From contig NZ_OW485601.1 in NCBI RefSeq assembly GCF_937425535.1, positions 983,001 to 1,047,000 of the forward strand: a stretch of DNA of 64,000 nt. Direction: 5' to 3'. The notes under the pieces are model-generated. The model had not been told where the DNA came from. It ran no database searches and saw nothing but the letters and a program-made list of their open reading frames with translations. This document shows, piece after piece, positions 30,593-38,055 of this stretch; positions within the stretch are counted from its first letter, which is position 1, and every line of letters begins with the position of its first letter. The position numbers and the translations under genes were made by a program. The DNA comes from Rhodovastum atsumiense (GTDB taxonomy: Bacteria > Pseudomonadota > Alphaproteobacteria > Acetobacterales > Acetobacteraceae).

Positions 30593-31474
30593 ATGCACGT
30601 TTCGCGCAAATCGACGCCGCCGGTTCCAGCCTGTCCGGTCTTGATCCTGGGCACGGACGACATCGCCTCGGCGGTCGCGCATGCCCTGGTCACGGCCGGG
30701 TATCCGACGGTCCTGGCCCGCGACGCGGCCGTGCCGGTACTGCGCCGGGCGATGTCGTTTGACGACGCGCTCGAATTCGGCGCGATCGAACTCGCCGGGG
30801 TGCATGCCCGCGCGGCCCTCGACACGCTGGCGCTGGCCCGGCTGCTGCAGGACGGCCGCTTCCTGCCGGTGACGGCCCTGCCGCCGGATGACCTGCTCTG
30901 CCTGGGCCTGGTGCGCGGGGTCATCGATGCGCGGATGCGCCGCCATCAACCGAAGGCCGATTTGCGGCCGCTCGCGGGCTTCGCGATCGGGCTTGGACCG
31001 GGCTTCGAGGCCGGTGGCAACGTGCATATCGCCGTGGAAACCGCCCCCGAATCCGCCGGCGAGATCGTGCGCGCGGGCCCGACCCTGGCGGCGCATGGCC
31101 GCTCGGACCCCATCGCCGGGATCGGCCGCGAGCGCTTCACCCGCGCCCCCATGCCAGGATGCTGGACCACGTCGCACGCCATCGGCGCGGCGGTGCAGGC
31201 CGGCGAGGTGATCGGCACCTGCGGCGAAGTGGCGGTGCGGGCCCCGCTGGCGGGCTGCCTGCGCGGTCTCGTGCGCAGCGGCATCGAGGTGACCGCGGGG
31301 GTCAAGCTGCTGGAAGTCGATCCGCGCGGCGCGGCCGGACAGTGGGACGGGATCCCCCCACGCCCCGCGCGCATTGCCGCGGCAACCTTGCAGGCTTTGC
31401 GTGAAATCGAAGTCCGGGCCGTGATCACGTCCAGCCGCGGCAACGCGGGCCGGATGTCGCGCCGCCTGCCCTGA
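30593..31474 (+). CDS. EF2563/YqeB-family molybdenum hydroxylase-associated protein
   Basis: 293 residues. GAGGT lies about 6 bases upstream of the ATG. Residues 16-31 form a Rossmann-like element (VLILGTDDIASAVAHAL), followed by VLRRAMSFDDALEFG, VDAR-type GVIDARMRRHQP, the GLGPGFEAGGNVHIAVET segment, and RAPLAGCLRGLVRSGIEVTAGVKLLEVDPRG, all in the order of the EF2563/YqeB family. That family is linked to selenium-dependent molybdenum hydroxylases; its biochemical role is unknown. Here it is divergent from nifA and preceded by NifA and sigma-54 elements, which suggests a job in Mo handling for nitrogenase. Confidence 0.8.
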   Translation: MHVSRKSTPPVPACPVLILGTDDIASAVAHALVTAGYPTVLARDAAVPVLRRAMSFDDALEFGAIELAGVHARAALDTLALARLLQDGRFLPVTALPPDDLLCLGLVRGVIDARMRRHQPKADLRPLAGFAIGLGPGFEAGGNVHIAVETAPESAGEIVRAGPTLAAHGRSDPIAGIGRERFTRAPMPGCWTTSHAIGAAVQAGEVIGTCGEVAVRAPLAGCLRGLVRSGIEVTAGVKLLEVDPRGAAGQWDGIPPRPARIAAATLQALREIEVRAVITSSRGNAGRMSRRLP

Positions 31475-31551
31475 CCACTCCGCGCGTCGCCCCACGCGCG
31501 CCCTTCCGCCCGCCGTCGCAGGGCGTCCGACCGGCCCTGGCAGACCGGGCC

Positions 31552-32124
31552 CTACACCGGCGAACAGCCCTCGGGGACATGGGCCGGCGCCACTGCCGAC
31601 TTCGCCCATTGCAGGATCGCATCGCCATCGGCCGGCAGCACGCAGCCGCCGCCACCGAGGAACGCTTCCCAGTCCGCAAGCAACGCGTCGCTGACGGCGA
31701 CCAGCACGGCGATGTCCGAGAGCACCGCTTCGGCGATCTCGTCGCGCATGCCGCTGCCCGTTGCCTCCTGCTTGCCGAAGCGACTGACCACCAGCACATC
31801 CGGGCGCCCCTGCAGCGCGGCACGCAGGCTCATGGCCGCCCGCGCCAGCGCATCGGTGTCCAGGGTGCAGGCCCGCGTCTGGGTGCCGCGCGGCGCATCC
31901 AGACGGATGCTTTCGCCGGTTTCCAGCACCTCCAGCAGCATTTCATGCTTGCGCGGCCGGATCTCCGCGCCGAGCCGCTGCAACAGGCCGCCGACCCGCA
32001 GGCCCTGCCCGCGCAATGCCGCGACAGCGGCGTGAAGCACCGCATCGACATCATCGGAAGCAGAGAAGACCACGGCTGCAACCCGGCCAGGCGCGTTGGC
32101 GCCGGCTTTGGCATCTTCGGACAT
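31552..32124 (-). CDS. DUF2478 protein, molybdenum-linked
   Basis: 190 residues. GGAGTAGGA precedes the ATG. DUF2478 features: N-terminal VAAVVFSASDDVDAVLHAAV with GLRVGGLLQR, the CTLDTDALARAA segment, VLVVSRFGKQEATGSGMRDEIAEAV, and a late WEAFLGGGG. The family is a nucleotide-binding-like fold often found with Mo transport and Mo-enzyme genes; role unproven. It follows nifV by 67 bases on the same strand and probably shares its sigma-54 transcript. Confidence 0.82.
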   Translation of the reverse strand: MSEDAKAGANAPGRVAAVVFSASDDVDAVLHAAVAALRGQGLRVGGLLQRLGAEIRPRKHEMLLEVLETGESIRLDAPRGTQTRACTLDTDALARAAMSLRAALQGRPDVLVVSRFGKQEATGSGMRDEIAEAVLSDIAVLVAVSDALLADWEAFLGGGGCVLPADGDAILQWAKSAVAPAHVPEGCSPV

Positions 32125-32191
32125 GGATGCATCCTACTCCAGATCGCCCGCCCTTCGTGCGCTTTCTTGCGGCGCGACCAAAGGGAGACGA

Positions 32192-33334
32192 CTATCGCGC
32201 CGATACCCCGGCCGCATCGGCCAGGGCCAGCAGTTCCCGCGCCGTCACGGGGCGCTTCACCCGCCCGGCATGGTCGCGCAACCGCGCGATCAGGTCCCGC
32301 AGCTTGTCCTCCTCGGGCGCCACCCCGGCCGCTTCCAGCGCATCCCGCACCGCGGCCGAACCGGAATGCTTGCCGAGCACGATGCGACGCTCGCGGCCGA
32401 ACAGCGCCGGATCCATCGCCTCGTAGGTGGCGGGATCGCGCAACAGGCCACTGACATGGATGCCGGATTCATGGGTGAACGCCAGGTCCCCGACGATCGG
32501 CTGGGCCGGCGGAATGGCCCGGCAGGCCGCGCGCGCCACCAGATCAGCGAGCGACGCCAGCCGGGCGAGGTCGATCCGCGTCGCGGCCAGGCCGAGCCGC
32601 GCGCAGGCCGCCGCCACCTGCTCCAGCGCCGCATTGCCGGCACGCTCGCCCAGGCCGAGCACGCAGACGCTCGCATCCGTGGCGCCGCCGCGCAGGGCCG
32701 CCAGGGTATTGGCGGTGGCCAGGCCGATGTCGTCATGGCCATGGAATTCCAGCGCCAGGCCGGTGACCGCGCGCAGGCGCCGCAGGGCGACCTCGGTGGC
32801 GAAGGGATCAAGCACGCCCAGCGTGTCGGCGTAACGGAACCGCCAGGCCCCGGCGGCTTCGGCGACCTCCACCACGCGGGCGAGGAAATCGGGATCGGCG
32901 CGGCTGGAATCCTCGCCGCCGACCGACACCCTCAGGCCGCGATCGAGCGCATAGGGCACCACGCGCCGGATGCGCTCCAGCACTTCCGCCCGGCCGCCCC
33001 GCATCTTGGCGCCGATCTGGCGTTCCGAGGTGGGCACCGAGAGGTTGGCATGGCGCACGCCGGCACGCAGCGCAGCATCGACATCGGCTTCGGCCATACG
33101 GCACCAGGCAGCCACCCGGGCGCGCGGCGCGGCGGCGACCACGGCATTGATGCTCGCGATCTCCTCCTCGCCCATGGCCGGGGTGCCGGCCTCGATCTCA
33201 TCGACGCCGGCCCGATCCAGCGCCGCCGCGATGGCGGTTTTCTCGGCGAGCGAGAAGGCGACGCCAGGAGCCTGCTCACCATCGCGCAACGTGGTGTCGT
33301 TGATGGCGCAGGGCCGGGGAAAAACGGGATGCAT
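32192..33334 (-). CDS. nifV: NifV, homocitrate synthase
   Basis: 380 residues. GGAGCG precedes the ATG. HMG-CoA-lyase-like TIM barrel with [28 protein letters not shown], the metal-binding [19 protein letters not shown] and the late [13 protein letters not shown]. It condenses acetyl-CoA with 2-oxoglutarate to give homocitrate, the organic ligand of FeMo-co. The sigma-54 promoter at 33373-33388 and nif context favour NifV over the lysine or leucine pathway enzymes. Confidence 0.95.
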   Translation of the reverse strand: MHPVFPRPCAINDTTLRDGEQAPGVAFSLAEKTAIAAALDRAGVDEIEAGTPAMGEEEIASINAVVAAAPRARVAAWCRMAEADVDAALRAGVRHANLSVPTSERQIGAKMRGGRAEVLERIRRVVPYALDRGLRVSVGGEDSSRADPDFLARVVEVAEAAGAWRFRYADTLGVLDPFATEVALRRLRAVTGLALEFHGHDDIGLATANTLAALRGGATDASVCVLGLGERAGNAALEQVAAACARLGLAATRIDLARLASLADLVARAACRAIPPAQPIVGDLAFTHESGIHVSGLLRDPATYEAMDPALFGRERRIVLGKHSGSAAVRDALEAAGVAPEEDKLRDLIARLRDHAGRVKRPVTARELLALADAAGVSAR

Positions 33335-33372
33335 GGCACGCTCCGGTTCGTCGCGAACGACCAGCAGGCGCG

Positions 33373-33388
33373 TGCAAATGCCATGCCA
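33373..33388 (-). promoter_or_regulatory. Sigma-54 promoter of nifV
   Basis: The minus strand reads TGGCAT-N5-TTGCA. Predicted start near 33362, 28 bases before nifV. No TGT-N10-ACA is found in the next 290 bp upstream; the nearest is at 33689. Confidence 0.82.
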
Positions 33389-33486
33389 GTCATTGCCAGA
33401 ACCATCCCCAACACAAGCAGCACGTCGAGAAATGCCAACCCGCCCTTCGGCTGAAATGGAACGAACAAGCCAATCGCACGAAAACG

Positions 33487-33640
33487 TACAACGCTAAAAT
33501 CATGCCATGAATTTTTCATGGATAATTTGAATTTTTACATTAATCCGGCTTTGTTATTGACATATTATTTTAACTCATTCAGATGGATCATCCAAAATCT
33601 GAAAATATATTAAATTTTGCCTTATATTTCTGACTTCGTT
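33487..33640. other. AT-rich island between nifV and the CooA-like gene
   Basis: About 150 bases of strikingly AT-rich DNA in a GC-rich region. It contains an inverted repeat CCATGAATTTTTCATGG (around 33505-33521), a TTGACA at 33557-33562 and several A/T runs. It has no gene. It may be a bendable spacer for activator looping, or the promoter region of the CooA-like gene. Confidence 0.6.
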
Positions 33641-33688
33641 TCGATTTCCATCCCCTCCTTCCCGGCCACATCCGACACAAACAGCACC

Positions 33689-33704
33689 TGTCGCAAACCC
33701 GACA
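33689..33704. promoter_or_regulatory. TGTC-N8-GACA site upstream of the CooA-like gene
   Basis: TGTCG-CAAACC-CGACA fits both the CooA consensus (TGTCR-N6-YGACA) and the NifA consensus. It lies about 85 bp before the CooA-like ATG and about 305 bp from the nifV -24 element. It could serve autoregulation, nifV activation from a distance, or both. Confidence 0.6.
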
Positions 33705-33780
33705 TGTCACATGTCACGTGTGGCAACGGCGCCGCGAACCCGGCTTCATGTTCCGCCAGCCAGCCGCTATCGTCCTGGCA

Positions 33781-34470
33781 ATGCGGAGCGACCCGTCCTT
33801 CCTGCATATTCTTGCCAGCGAGGAAGCGGCTCCCCTGCGGGCGCGGTTCCGCGAGCGCGTGCTCGGCGGCGGAACCCTGCTCGACACCGCCGATCCCGAG
33901 CGGGACAGCGTATTCGTGGTGACGCGCGGACGCCTGCGCATCTTCCTGGCCACCAGCGAACGCGAACTCAGCCTCGCCTATCTCGAGCCCGGCGACGTGT
34001 TCAGCACCCACACCCGCGCCCGCATCATCGCAGTGGAACCGACCACGCTGCTGCTCGCCGACCGGCGCATCATCGAACGCGAGCTGCTCGGCCAGCCGGC
34101 GTTGCAGGCTTCGGTGCTGCGCGTGCTCGCCCGCGTGCTCGGGCGCGCGATCACTCTGATCGAGGACCTGGCCTTCCACACCGTGCGCGGCCGGCTCGCC
34201 CGCTACCTGCTGCGCACCGCCGCCCGCCGCGGCGAGACGACGCCGCAGGGCCCGCGCATCCGCTTCGACATGCCCATGGAGGAAATCGCCACCCTGCTGG
34301 GCACGACGCGCCAAAGCGTTTCCACCGAACTCAACGCCATGATCCGCTGCGGCGCGATCCAGCGCCCGGACCGCCGGCACCTGCTGCTGTGTGATCACGC
34401 CCGGCTACGCGGCTGGGCGGAAGGCGATGCTGTCGGATGGCTGACAGACGGCGCCGCCGATCCCGTATAG
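33781..34470 (+). CDS. CooA-like CRP/FNR-family regulator, candidate CO or heme sensor
   Basis: 229 residues from ATG 33781, chosen because it aligns without gaps to the start of Rhodospirillum rubrum CooA as I recall it; an ATG at 33748 and a GTG at 33718 lie in frame. The cNMP-like domain has SVFVVTRGRLRIFLATSERELSLAYLEPGDVF. His77 (FSTHTR) matches the CooA heme ligand, but the neighbouring Cys75 is Ser, and residue 2 is Arg, not Pro. The HTH keeps TRQSVSTELN, matching the CooA DNA-contact residues. Family role: CO-dependent activation. The gene ends inside the cowN promoter. Confidence 0.8.
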   Translation: MRSDPSFLHILASEEAAPLRARFRERVLGGGTLLDTADPERDSVFVVTRGRLRIFLATSERELSLAYLEPGDVFSTHTRARIIAVEPTTLLLADRRIIERELLGQPALQASVLRVLARVLGRAITLIEDLAFHTVRGRLARYLLRTAARRGETTPQGPRIRFDMPMEEIATLLGTTRQSVSTELNAMIRCGAIQRPDRRHLLLCDHARLRGWAEGDAVGWLTDGAADPV

Positions 34471-34471
34471 G
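34431..34471 (+). promoter_or_regulatory. CooA-type class II promoter of cowN
   Basis: Palindrome TGTCG-GATGGC-TGACA at 34431-34446, then TATAGG at 34466-34471 as a -10. The predicted start is near 34478, putting the palindrome centre at about -40, the class II position used by CooA. No -24/-12 element is present. The -10 overlaps the stop codon of the CooA-like gene. Confidence 0.72.
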
Positions 34472-34501
34472 GTCCGGTCCCTGCCATCGGGAACGGAAGC
34501 C

Positions 34502-34777
34502 ATGACAGAAGCCCTCGAGCGCTACATCACCTTCAGGAACATCGACTGCGTCGGCAAGTCGGAACGCGTGATGGAACGGATCCAGCAGCACATCGATGCC
34601 GAGGACAACCCGTTCTGGCCCTATTTCCAGAAGCAGCGCGCCCAGGCCCATGCCATGGGCTTCGACGACCTGCGCGTGCTGCACAATTACCTGCCCACGC
34701 TGCGCGAACTGCTCATTGACCTCGACGACGAGACAACACTGGCGCTGCTGGAGGACCTGGAAGTCACCTGCATGTAG
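34502..34777 (+). CDS. cowN: CowN, sustains N2 fixation in the presence of CO
   Basis: 91 residues. GGAAG lies a few bases before the ATG. CowN family features: RYITFRNIDCVGKSERVMERI, the NPFWPYFQKQRAQ core, LHNYLPTLRELLID and a C-terminal acidic LLEDLEVTCM. CowN protects nitrogenase from inhibition by carbon monoxide; in Rhodospirillum rubrum it is induced by CO. It is the only gene directly after the CooA-like regulator, 31 bases downstream, with its own promoter. Confidence 0.92.
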   Translation: MTEALERYITFRNIDCVGKSERVMERIQQHIDAEDNPFWPYFQKQRAQAHAMGFDDLRVLHNYLPTLRELLIDLDDETTLALLEDLEVTCM

Positions 34778-34798
34778 CAGCGGTGGCGATCGGCCACC

Positions 34799-35236
34799 CT
34801 ATCCGATCCGCCGCGTTTCCTCCCGCTCCTCGGCATCGCGCAGGTCGCCGTGCACCTCCTCGCGGATCACCCGCGAGGTGACCTGTTGCAGATACTCGGT
34901 CAGGGCGGCGGACAGCTCCTGGAACTCCGGCCACAGCAAGTCCTCGACGAAACGCTGCGGGGCGCGCACCACCAGCGTCTGGCGGTGCATGCGCCGGTAG
35001 CGGAACGGCTCCAGCCCATAGCGACGGCAGAGCGCGATCAGCAATTGCCGCGCCCATTGGTCAGGCACCGAAAGCCGGATCTCCACCGGCTTCTCGCTGC
35101 GCGCGGCCGTCGCCAGGCGGGCGCGGATGCGCGCCGCGGCGGCGGCGGCGGCGTCACGCTCACCCGCCGTGCCCGCCCCGGCGAACAGGGCCTCGATCTT
35201 GCGCAGCCGTTCGCGCAGCGCCTCCGCGTCCTCCAT
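34799..35236 (-). CDS. DUF2786-like hypothetical protein
   Basis: 145 residues from ATG 35236, which overlaps the stop of the ybaK-like gene by one base, with CAGGAGG upstream. The N-terminal LRKIEALFAGAGTAGERDAAAAAAARIRARL resembles the DUF2786 helical repeat. The rest (LSVPDQWARQLLIALCRRYGLEPFRYRRM) is conserved in related Rhodospirillales but has no known function. No signal peptide or membrane segment. Confidence 0.65.
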   Translation of the reverse strand: MEDAEALRERLRKIEALFAGAGTAGERDAAAAAAARIRARLATAARSEKPVEIRLSVPDQWARQLLIALCRRYGLEPFRYRRMHRQTLVVRAPQRFVEDLLWPEFQELSAALTEYLQQVTSRVIREEVHGDLRDAEEREETRRIG

Positions 35237-35727
35237 CAGCCCTCCTGTCGGATATCGGCGACCACGGCGCCGGTGATGCGCACCAGCGTCTCCGCCTCGG
35301 TCGGGAAGACATGGCTCGGCGATCCGGCCGCCGCCCAGATCGGATGCAGCGCCAGCAGGTCGCGGTCGAAGACCAGCAGCGGCGGTGCCAGATGCCCGAC
35401 CGGCGCCACCCCGCCGATCGCGAATCCGGTCCGCTCGCGCACGAAATCGGCGTCGGCGCGCCGGACCGACACGCCCAGGGCAGCTTCCACCTTCTTGGTA
35501 TCCACCCGGTTCGCGCCGGAGGCGATCACCACCACGGCACGGTCGCCGGCGCGGAAGACGATCGACTTGGCGATCTGCGCCACCGTGCACCCCACCGCAG
35601 CGGCGGCATCGGCGGCGGTCCGGGTGCCGGCGGGGAATTCGGTGATCGAATCGGGATGACCCGCCGCCACCAGGGCCGCGCGCACGCGCTCGATGGAGGA
35701 CCGGGGGGAAGACAAGGTCGAAGACAT
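35236..35727 (-). CDS. YbaK/EbsC-family aminoacyl-tRNA deacylase
   Basis: 163 residues. GGAGCG precedes the ATG. YbaK fold features: TRTAADAAAAVGCTVAQIAKSIVF with the conserved Lys, and GFAIGGVAPVGH, the Gly-rich editing-site loop. Family enzymes remove wrongly attached amino acids from tRNA (for example Cys from tRNA-Pro). The exact specificity is not readable. Translationally coupled to the DUF2786-like gene. Confidence 0.9.
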   Translation of the reverse strand: MSSTLSSPRSSIERVRAALVAAGHPDSITEFPAGTRTAADAAAAVGCTVAQIAKSIVFRAGDRAVVVIASGANRVDTKKVEAALGVSVRRADADFVRERTGFAIGGVAPVGHLAPPLLVFDRDLLALHPIWAAAGSPSHVFPTEAETLVRITGAVVADIRQEG

Positions 35728-35825
35728 GCACGCTCCAGGAAAATGCGGGAGCCGGACCCCGCACGGATACCGCCGGCGATGAATGGCCCGGGCACGGGGC
35801 GACGAGACGCCTTATATCCCCGCCA

Positions 35826-36974
35826 ATGGAACCACTCGCCCTCTATATCCATTGGCCTTTCTGCTTGGCCAAGTGCCCTTACTGCGACTTCAACAGCCAT
35901 GTGCGCGCCGACATCGACCAGACCCGCTTCGCCGCCGCCCTGCGCGCCGAACTGGCCTGGGAAGCGGCCCGACTCGGCCGGCGCCCGCTGGTCTCCGTCT
36001 TCTTCGGCGGCGGCACGCCGAGCCTGATGGCCCCGGCCACCGTCGCCGCCCTGATCGACGACGCCACCCGGCTGTTCGACCCGGCCGCGGATCTGGAAAT
36101 CACCCTGGAGGCCAATCCCACCAGCGTCGAGGCAGAGAAACTGGCCTCCTTCCGCGCTGCCGGCGTCAACCGGGTCTCGCTGGGCGTACAGAGCCTGGAA
36201 GAGCCCGCCCTGCAGGCCCTCGGCCGCCGGCATTCCGCCGCCCAGGCGATCGCCGCGCTGGAGATCGCCCGCCACACCTTCCCGCGGCTCTCCTTCGACC
36301 TGATCTACGCGCGACCCGGCCAGACCCTGCCGGCATGGCGCGCGGAGCTGCGGCAGGCCCTGACGCTCGCGGCCGACCATCTCTCGCTCTACCAGCTCAC
36401 CATCGAGCCGGGGACCGGCTTCGAGGTGCTGCATCGCCGCGGCGAGCTGGTGCTGCCGGACCCGGACACCGGGGCAGCGCTCTACGACGCCACCGCCGAG
36501 GAAGCCGCGCGCTTCGGCCTGCGCCCCTACGAGGTCTCCAACTACGCCCGTCCCGGCGGCGAAAGCCGCCATAACCTGCAATACTGGCGCTATGGCGACT
36601 ATGTCGGCATCGGCCCCGGCGCGCATGGCAGGCTGACGCTGGAAGGCGAATTGCTGGCCACCCGCCGCCATCGCGCCCCGGACGCCTGGGCCGAACGGGT
36701 GGAACGCGACGGCCACGGCAGCACTGAACAGACCCCGGTCGCCGCCGCCGACCGCGCCCGCGAGGCGCTGCTGATGGGGCTGCGGCTCTCGGAAGGCATC
36801 GACCCGGCCCGCTTCGCCGCCCGCACCGGCGTCCCGTTCAACGCGGCCCTGGATCCCGACACGCTCGCGCAGGCCGTGGAGGAAGATTACCTTGTCTGGG
36901 AAGGATCACGGCTGCGCCCCACCGCGGAAGGCCGCAAGCGGCTGGATGCCCTGCTGGCGGCGCTGGTGATGTAA
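35826..36974 (+). CDS. hemW: HemW-like radical SAM heme chaperone
   Basis: 382 residues. The radical SAM motif is C-X3-C-X2-C (FCLAKCPYCDFNSH), followed by FFGGGTPSLM, LEANPTS, VNRVSLGVQS and NYARPGGESRHNLQYWRYGDYVGIGPGAHG. It lacks the extra N-terminal segment of the true oxygen-independent coproporphyrinogen oxidase HemN, and the region fits HemW, which binds heme and passes it to respiratory enzymes. The gene stands alone. Confidence 0.92.
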   Translation: MEPLALYIHWPFCLAKCPYCDFNSHVRADIDQTRFAAALRAELAWEAARLGRRPLVSVFFGGGTPSLMAPATVAALIDDATRLFDPAADLEITLEANPTSVEAEKLASFRAAGVNRVSLGVQSLEEPALQALGRRHSAAQAIAALEIARHTFPRLSFDLIYARPGQTLPAWRAELRQALTLAADHLSLYQLTIEPGTGFEVLHRRGELVLPDPDTGAALYDATAEEAARFGLRPYEVSNYARPGGESRHNLQYWRYGDYVGIGPGAHGRLTLEGELLATRRHRAPDAWAERVERDGHGSTEQTPVAAADRAREALLMGLRLSEGIDPARFAARTGVPFNAALDPDTLAQAVEEDYLVWEGSRLRPTAEGRKRLDALLAALVM

Positions 36975-36975
36975 G

Positions 36976-37125
36976 GCGGGGTTTCACCCCGCACCCGACC
37001 AGGAGGCTTCGCCTCCTGGACCTCCACCAAGGGCAAAGCCCTTGGAACCCAATACTCTGTGCCGCGCAGCGCGAATGGGATCCAAGGGCCTTGTGGCCCT
37101 TGGTGGGTCAAGGGCGAAGCCCTTG
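36976..37125. repeat. Dispersed intergenic hairpin repeat, copy 2
   Basis: Five hairpins in a row: 36976-36992, 36999-37019, 37027-37045, 37082-37103 and 37109-37125. The 36999-37034 part matches copy 1. The TGCCGCGCAGCGCGAATGGG segment near 37060 and the later part match copy 4. It lies between the convergent hemW and rsmI and may terminate both. Confidence 0.82.
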
Positions 37126-37131
37126 CCTTCC

Positions 37132-38055
37132 CTACCCCGACTCGGTCTCCCGCCCCAGCGCCAGCGCCCGTGCATAGACCACCCGCCGCGCGAGTCCGGT
37201 TTCCGCGGTCACCGCCGCTACCGCTTCCTTCAGGCTGTGCGTGGCGAGCACGGCGCGCAGCCGCGCATCGAGGTCTTCCCCGGCGGGCGCGTCTTCCTCC
37301 GGTGCCGGTCCGATGGCGACGGTGATCTCGCCGCGTGCCGGTTCGGTCGCGTAATGGGCCGCCAGTTCGGCAAGCGTGCCGCGCCGCACTTCCTCGAAGC
37401 GTTTGGTGAGTTCCCGGGCCACGGCAGCGGGCCGTGGTCCCAATTGTTCGGCCAGGTCGGCGAGTGTCTCGGCGAGTCGGTGCGGGGCTTCGTACAGCAG
37501 CAGCGTCGCCCCCAGCCCCGCCCGTTCGGCCGCGCGCAGCCGGGCGAGCGCGGCCCGGCGCGCCGCCTGCTTCGGCGGCAGGAAGCCCAGGAACAGGAAG
37601 GGATGCGGCGGCAGCCCCGACAGGGTCAGGCCGAGCAGCGCCGCGTTGGCCCCGGGCACGGCGCCGACCGGCAGCCCCTCGGCCAGGGCCGCCCGGACCA
37701 GCCGGTACCCCGGGTCGGAGACCAAGGGCGTACCTGCATCGGAGACCAGCGCCACGCGCCGGCCTTCGCGCAGCATGCGCAGCACCTGCGGGATACGCGC
37801 GTCCTCGTTGTGCTCGTGCAGCGCCAGCAACGGCGCCGTCACCGCATGGGCCGTGCACAGCCGCGCGGTGACGCGGGTATCCTCGCACAGCACCGTGTCG
37901 GCCGCCCGCAGCACCGCGACGGCGCGCGGCGAGAAGTCGGCGAGGTTGCCGATCGGCGTCGAAACCAGCACAAGACCGTCGGGCAGGCCGACCGCAGGCG
38001 CAGCAGTTCCGACGGTCGGCTCATCGGAAGGATTGTCGCATGGTTCGTCGGGCAT
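37132..38055 (-). CDS. rsmI: 16S rRNA (cytidine-1402-2'-O)-methyltransferase RsmI
   Basis: 307 residues from ATG 38055, which has GAGGAG upstream. The tetrapyrrole-methylase-like fold shows LVLVSTPIGNLADFSPRA, LCEDTRVTARL, RVALVSDAGTPLVSDPGYRLV and VGAVPGANAALLGLTLSGLP. It 2'-O-methylates C1402 in the decoding centre. Its start overlaps, head to head, the first 16 bases of the LpoA-like gene. Confidence 0.95.
   Translation of the reverse strand: MPDEPCDNPSDEPTVGTAAPAVGLPDGLVLVSTPIGNLADFSPRAVAVLRAADTVLCEDTRVTARLCTAHAVTAPLLALHEHNEDARIPQVLRMLREGRRVALVSDAGTPLVSDPGYRLVRAALAEGLPVGAVPGANAALLGLTLSGLPPHPFLFLGFLPPKQAARRAALARLRAAERAGLGATLLLYEAPHRLAETLADLAEQLGPRPAAVARELTKRFEEVRRGTLAELAAHYATEPARGEITVAIGPAPEEDAPAGEDLDARLRAVLATHSLKEAVAAVTAETGLARRVVYARALALGRETESG

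Noticed and set aside
32808-33519. Minus-strand ORFs inside and upstream of nifV (for example [17 protein letters not shown])
   Set aside because: The frame runs through the nifV promoter and continues as an out-of-frame shadow of nifV.
33612-33922. Plus-strand ORF starting MPYISDFVSISIPS
   Set aside because: It overlaps the CooA-like gene in another frame and turns Arg/Pro/Cys-rich; no family resemblance.
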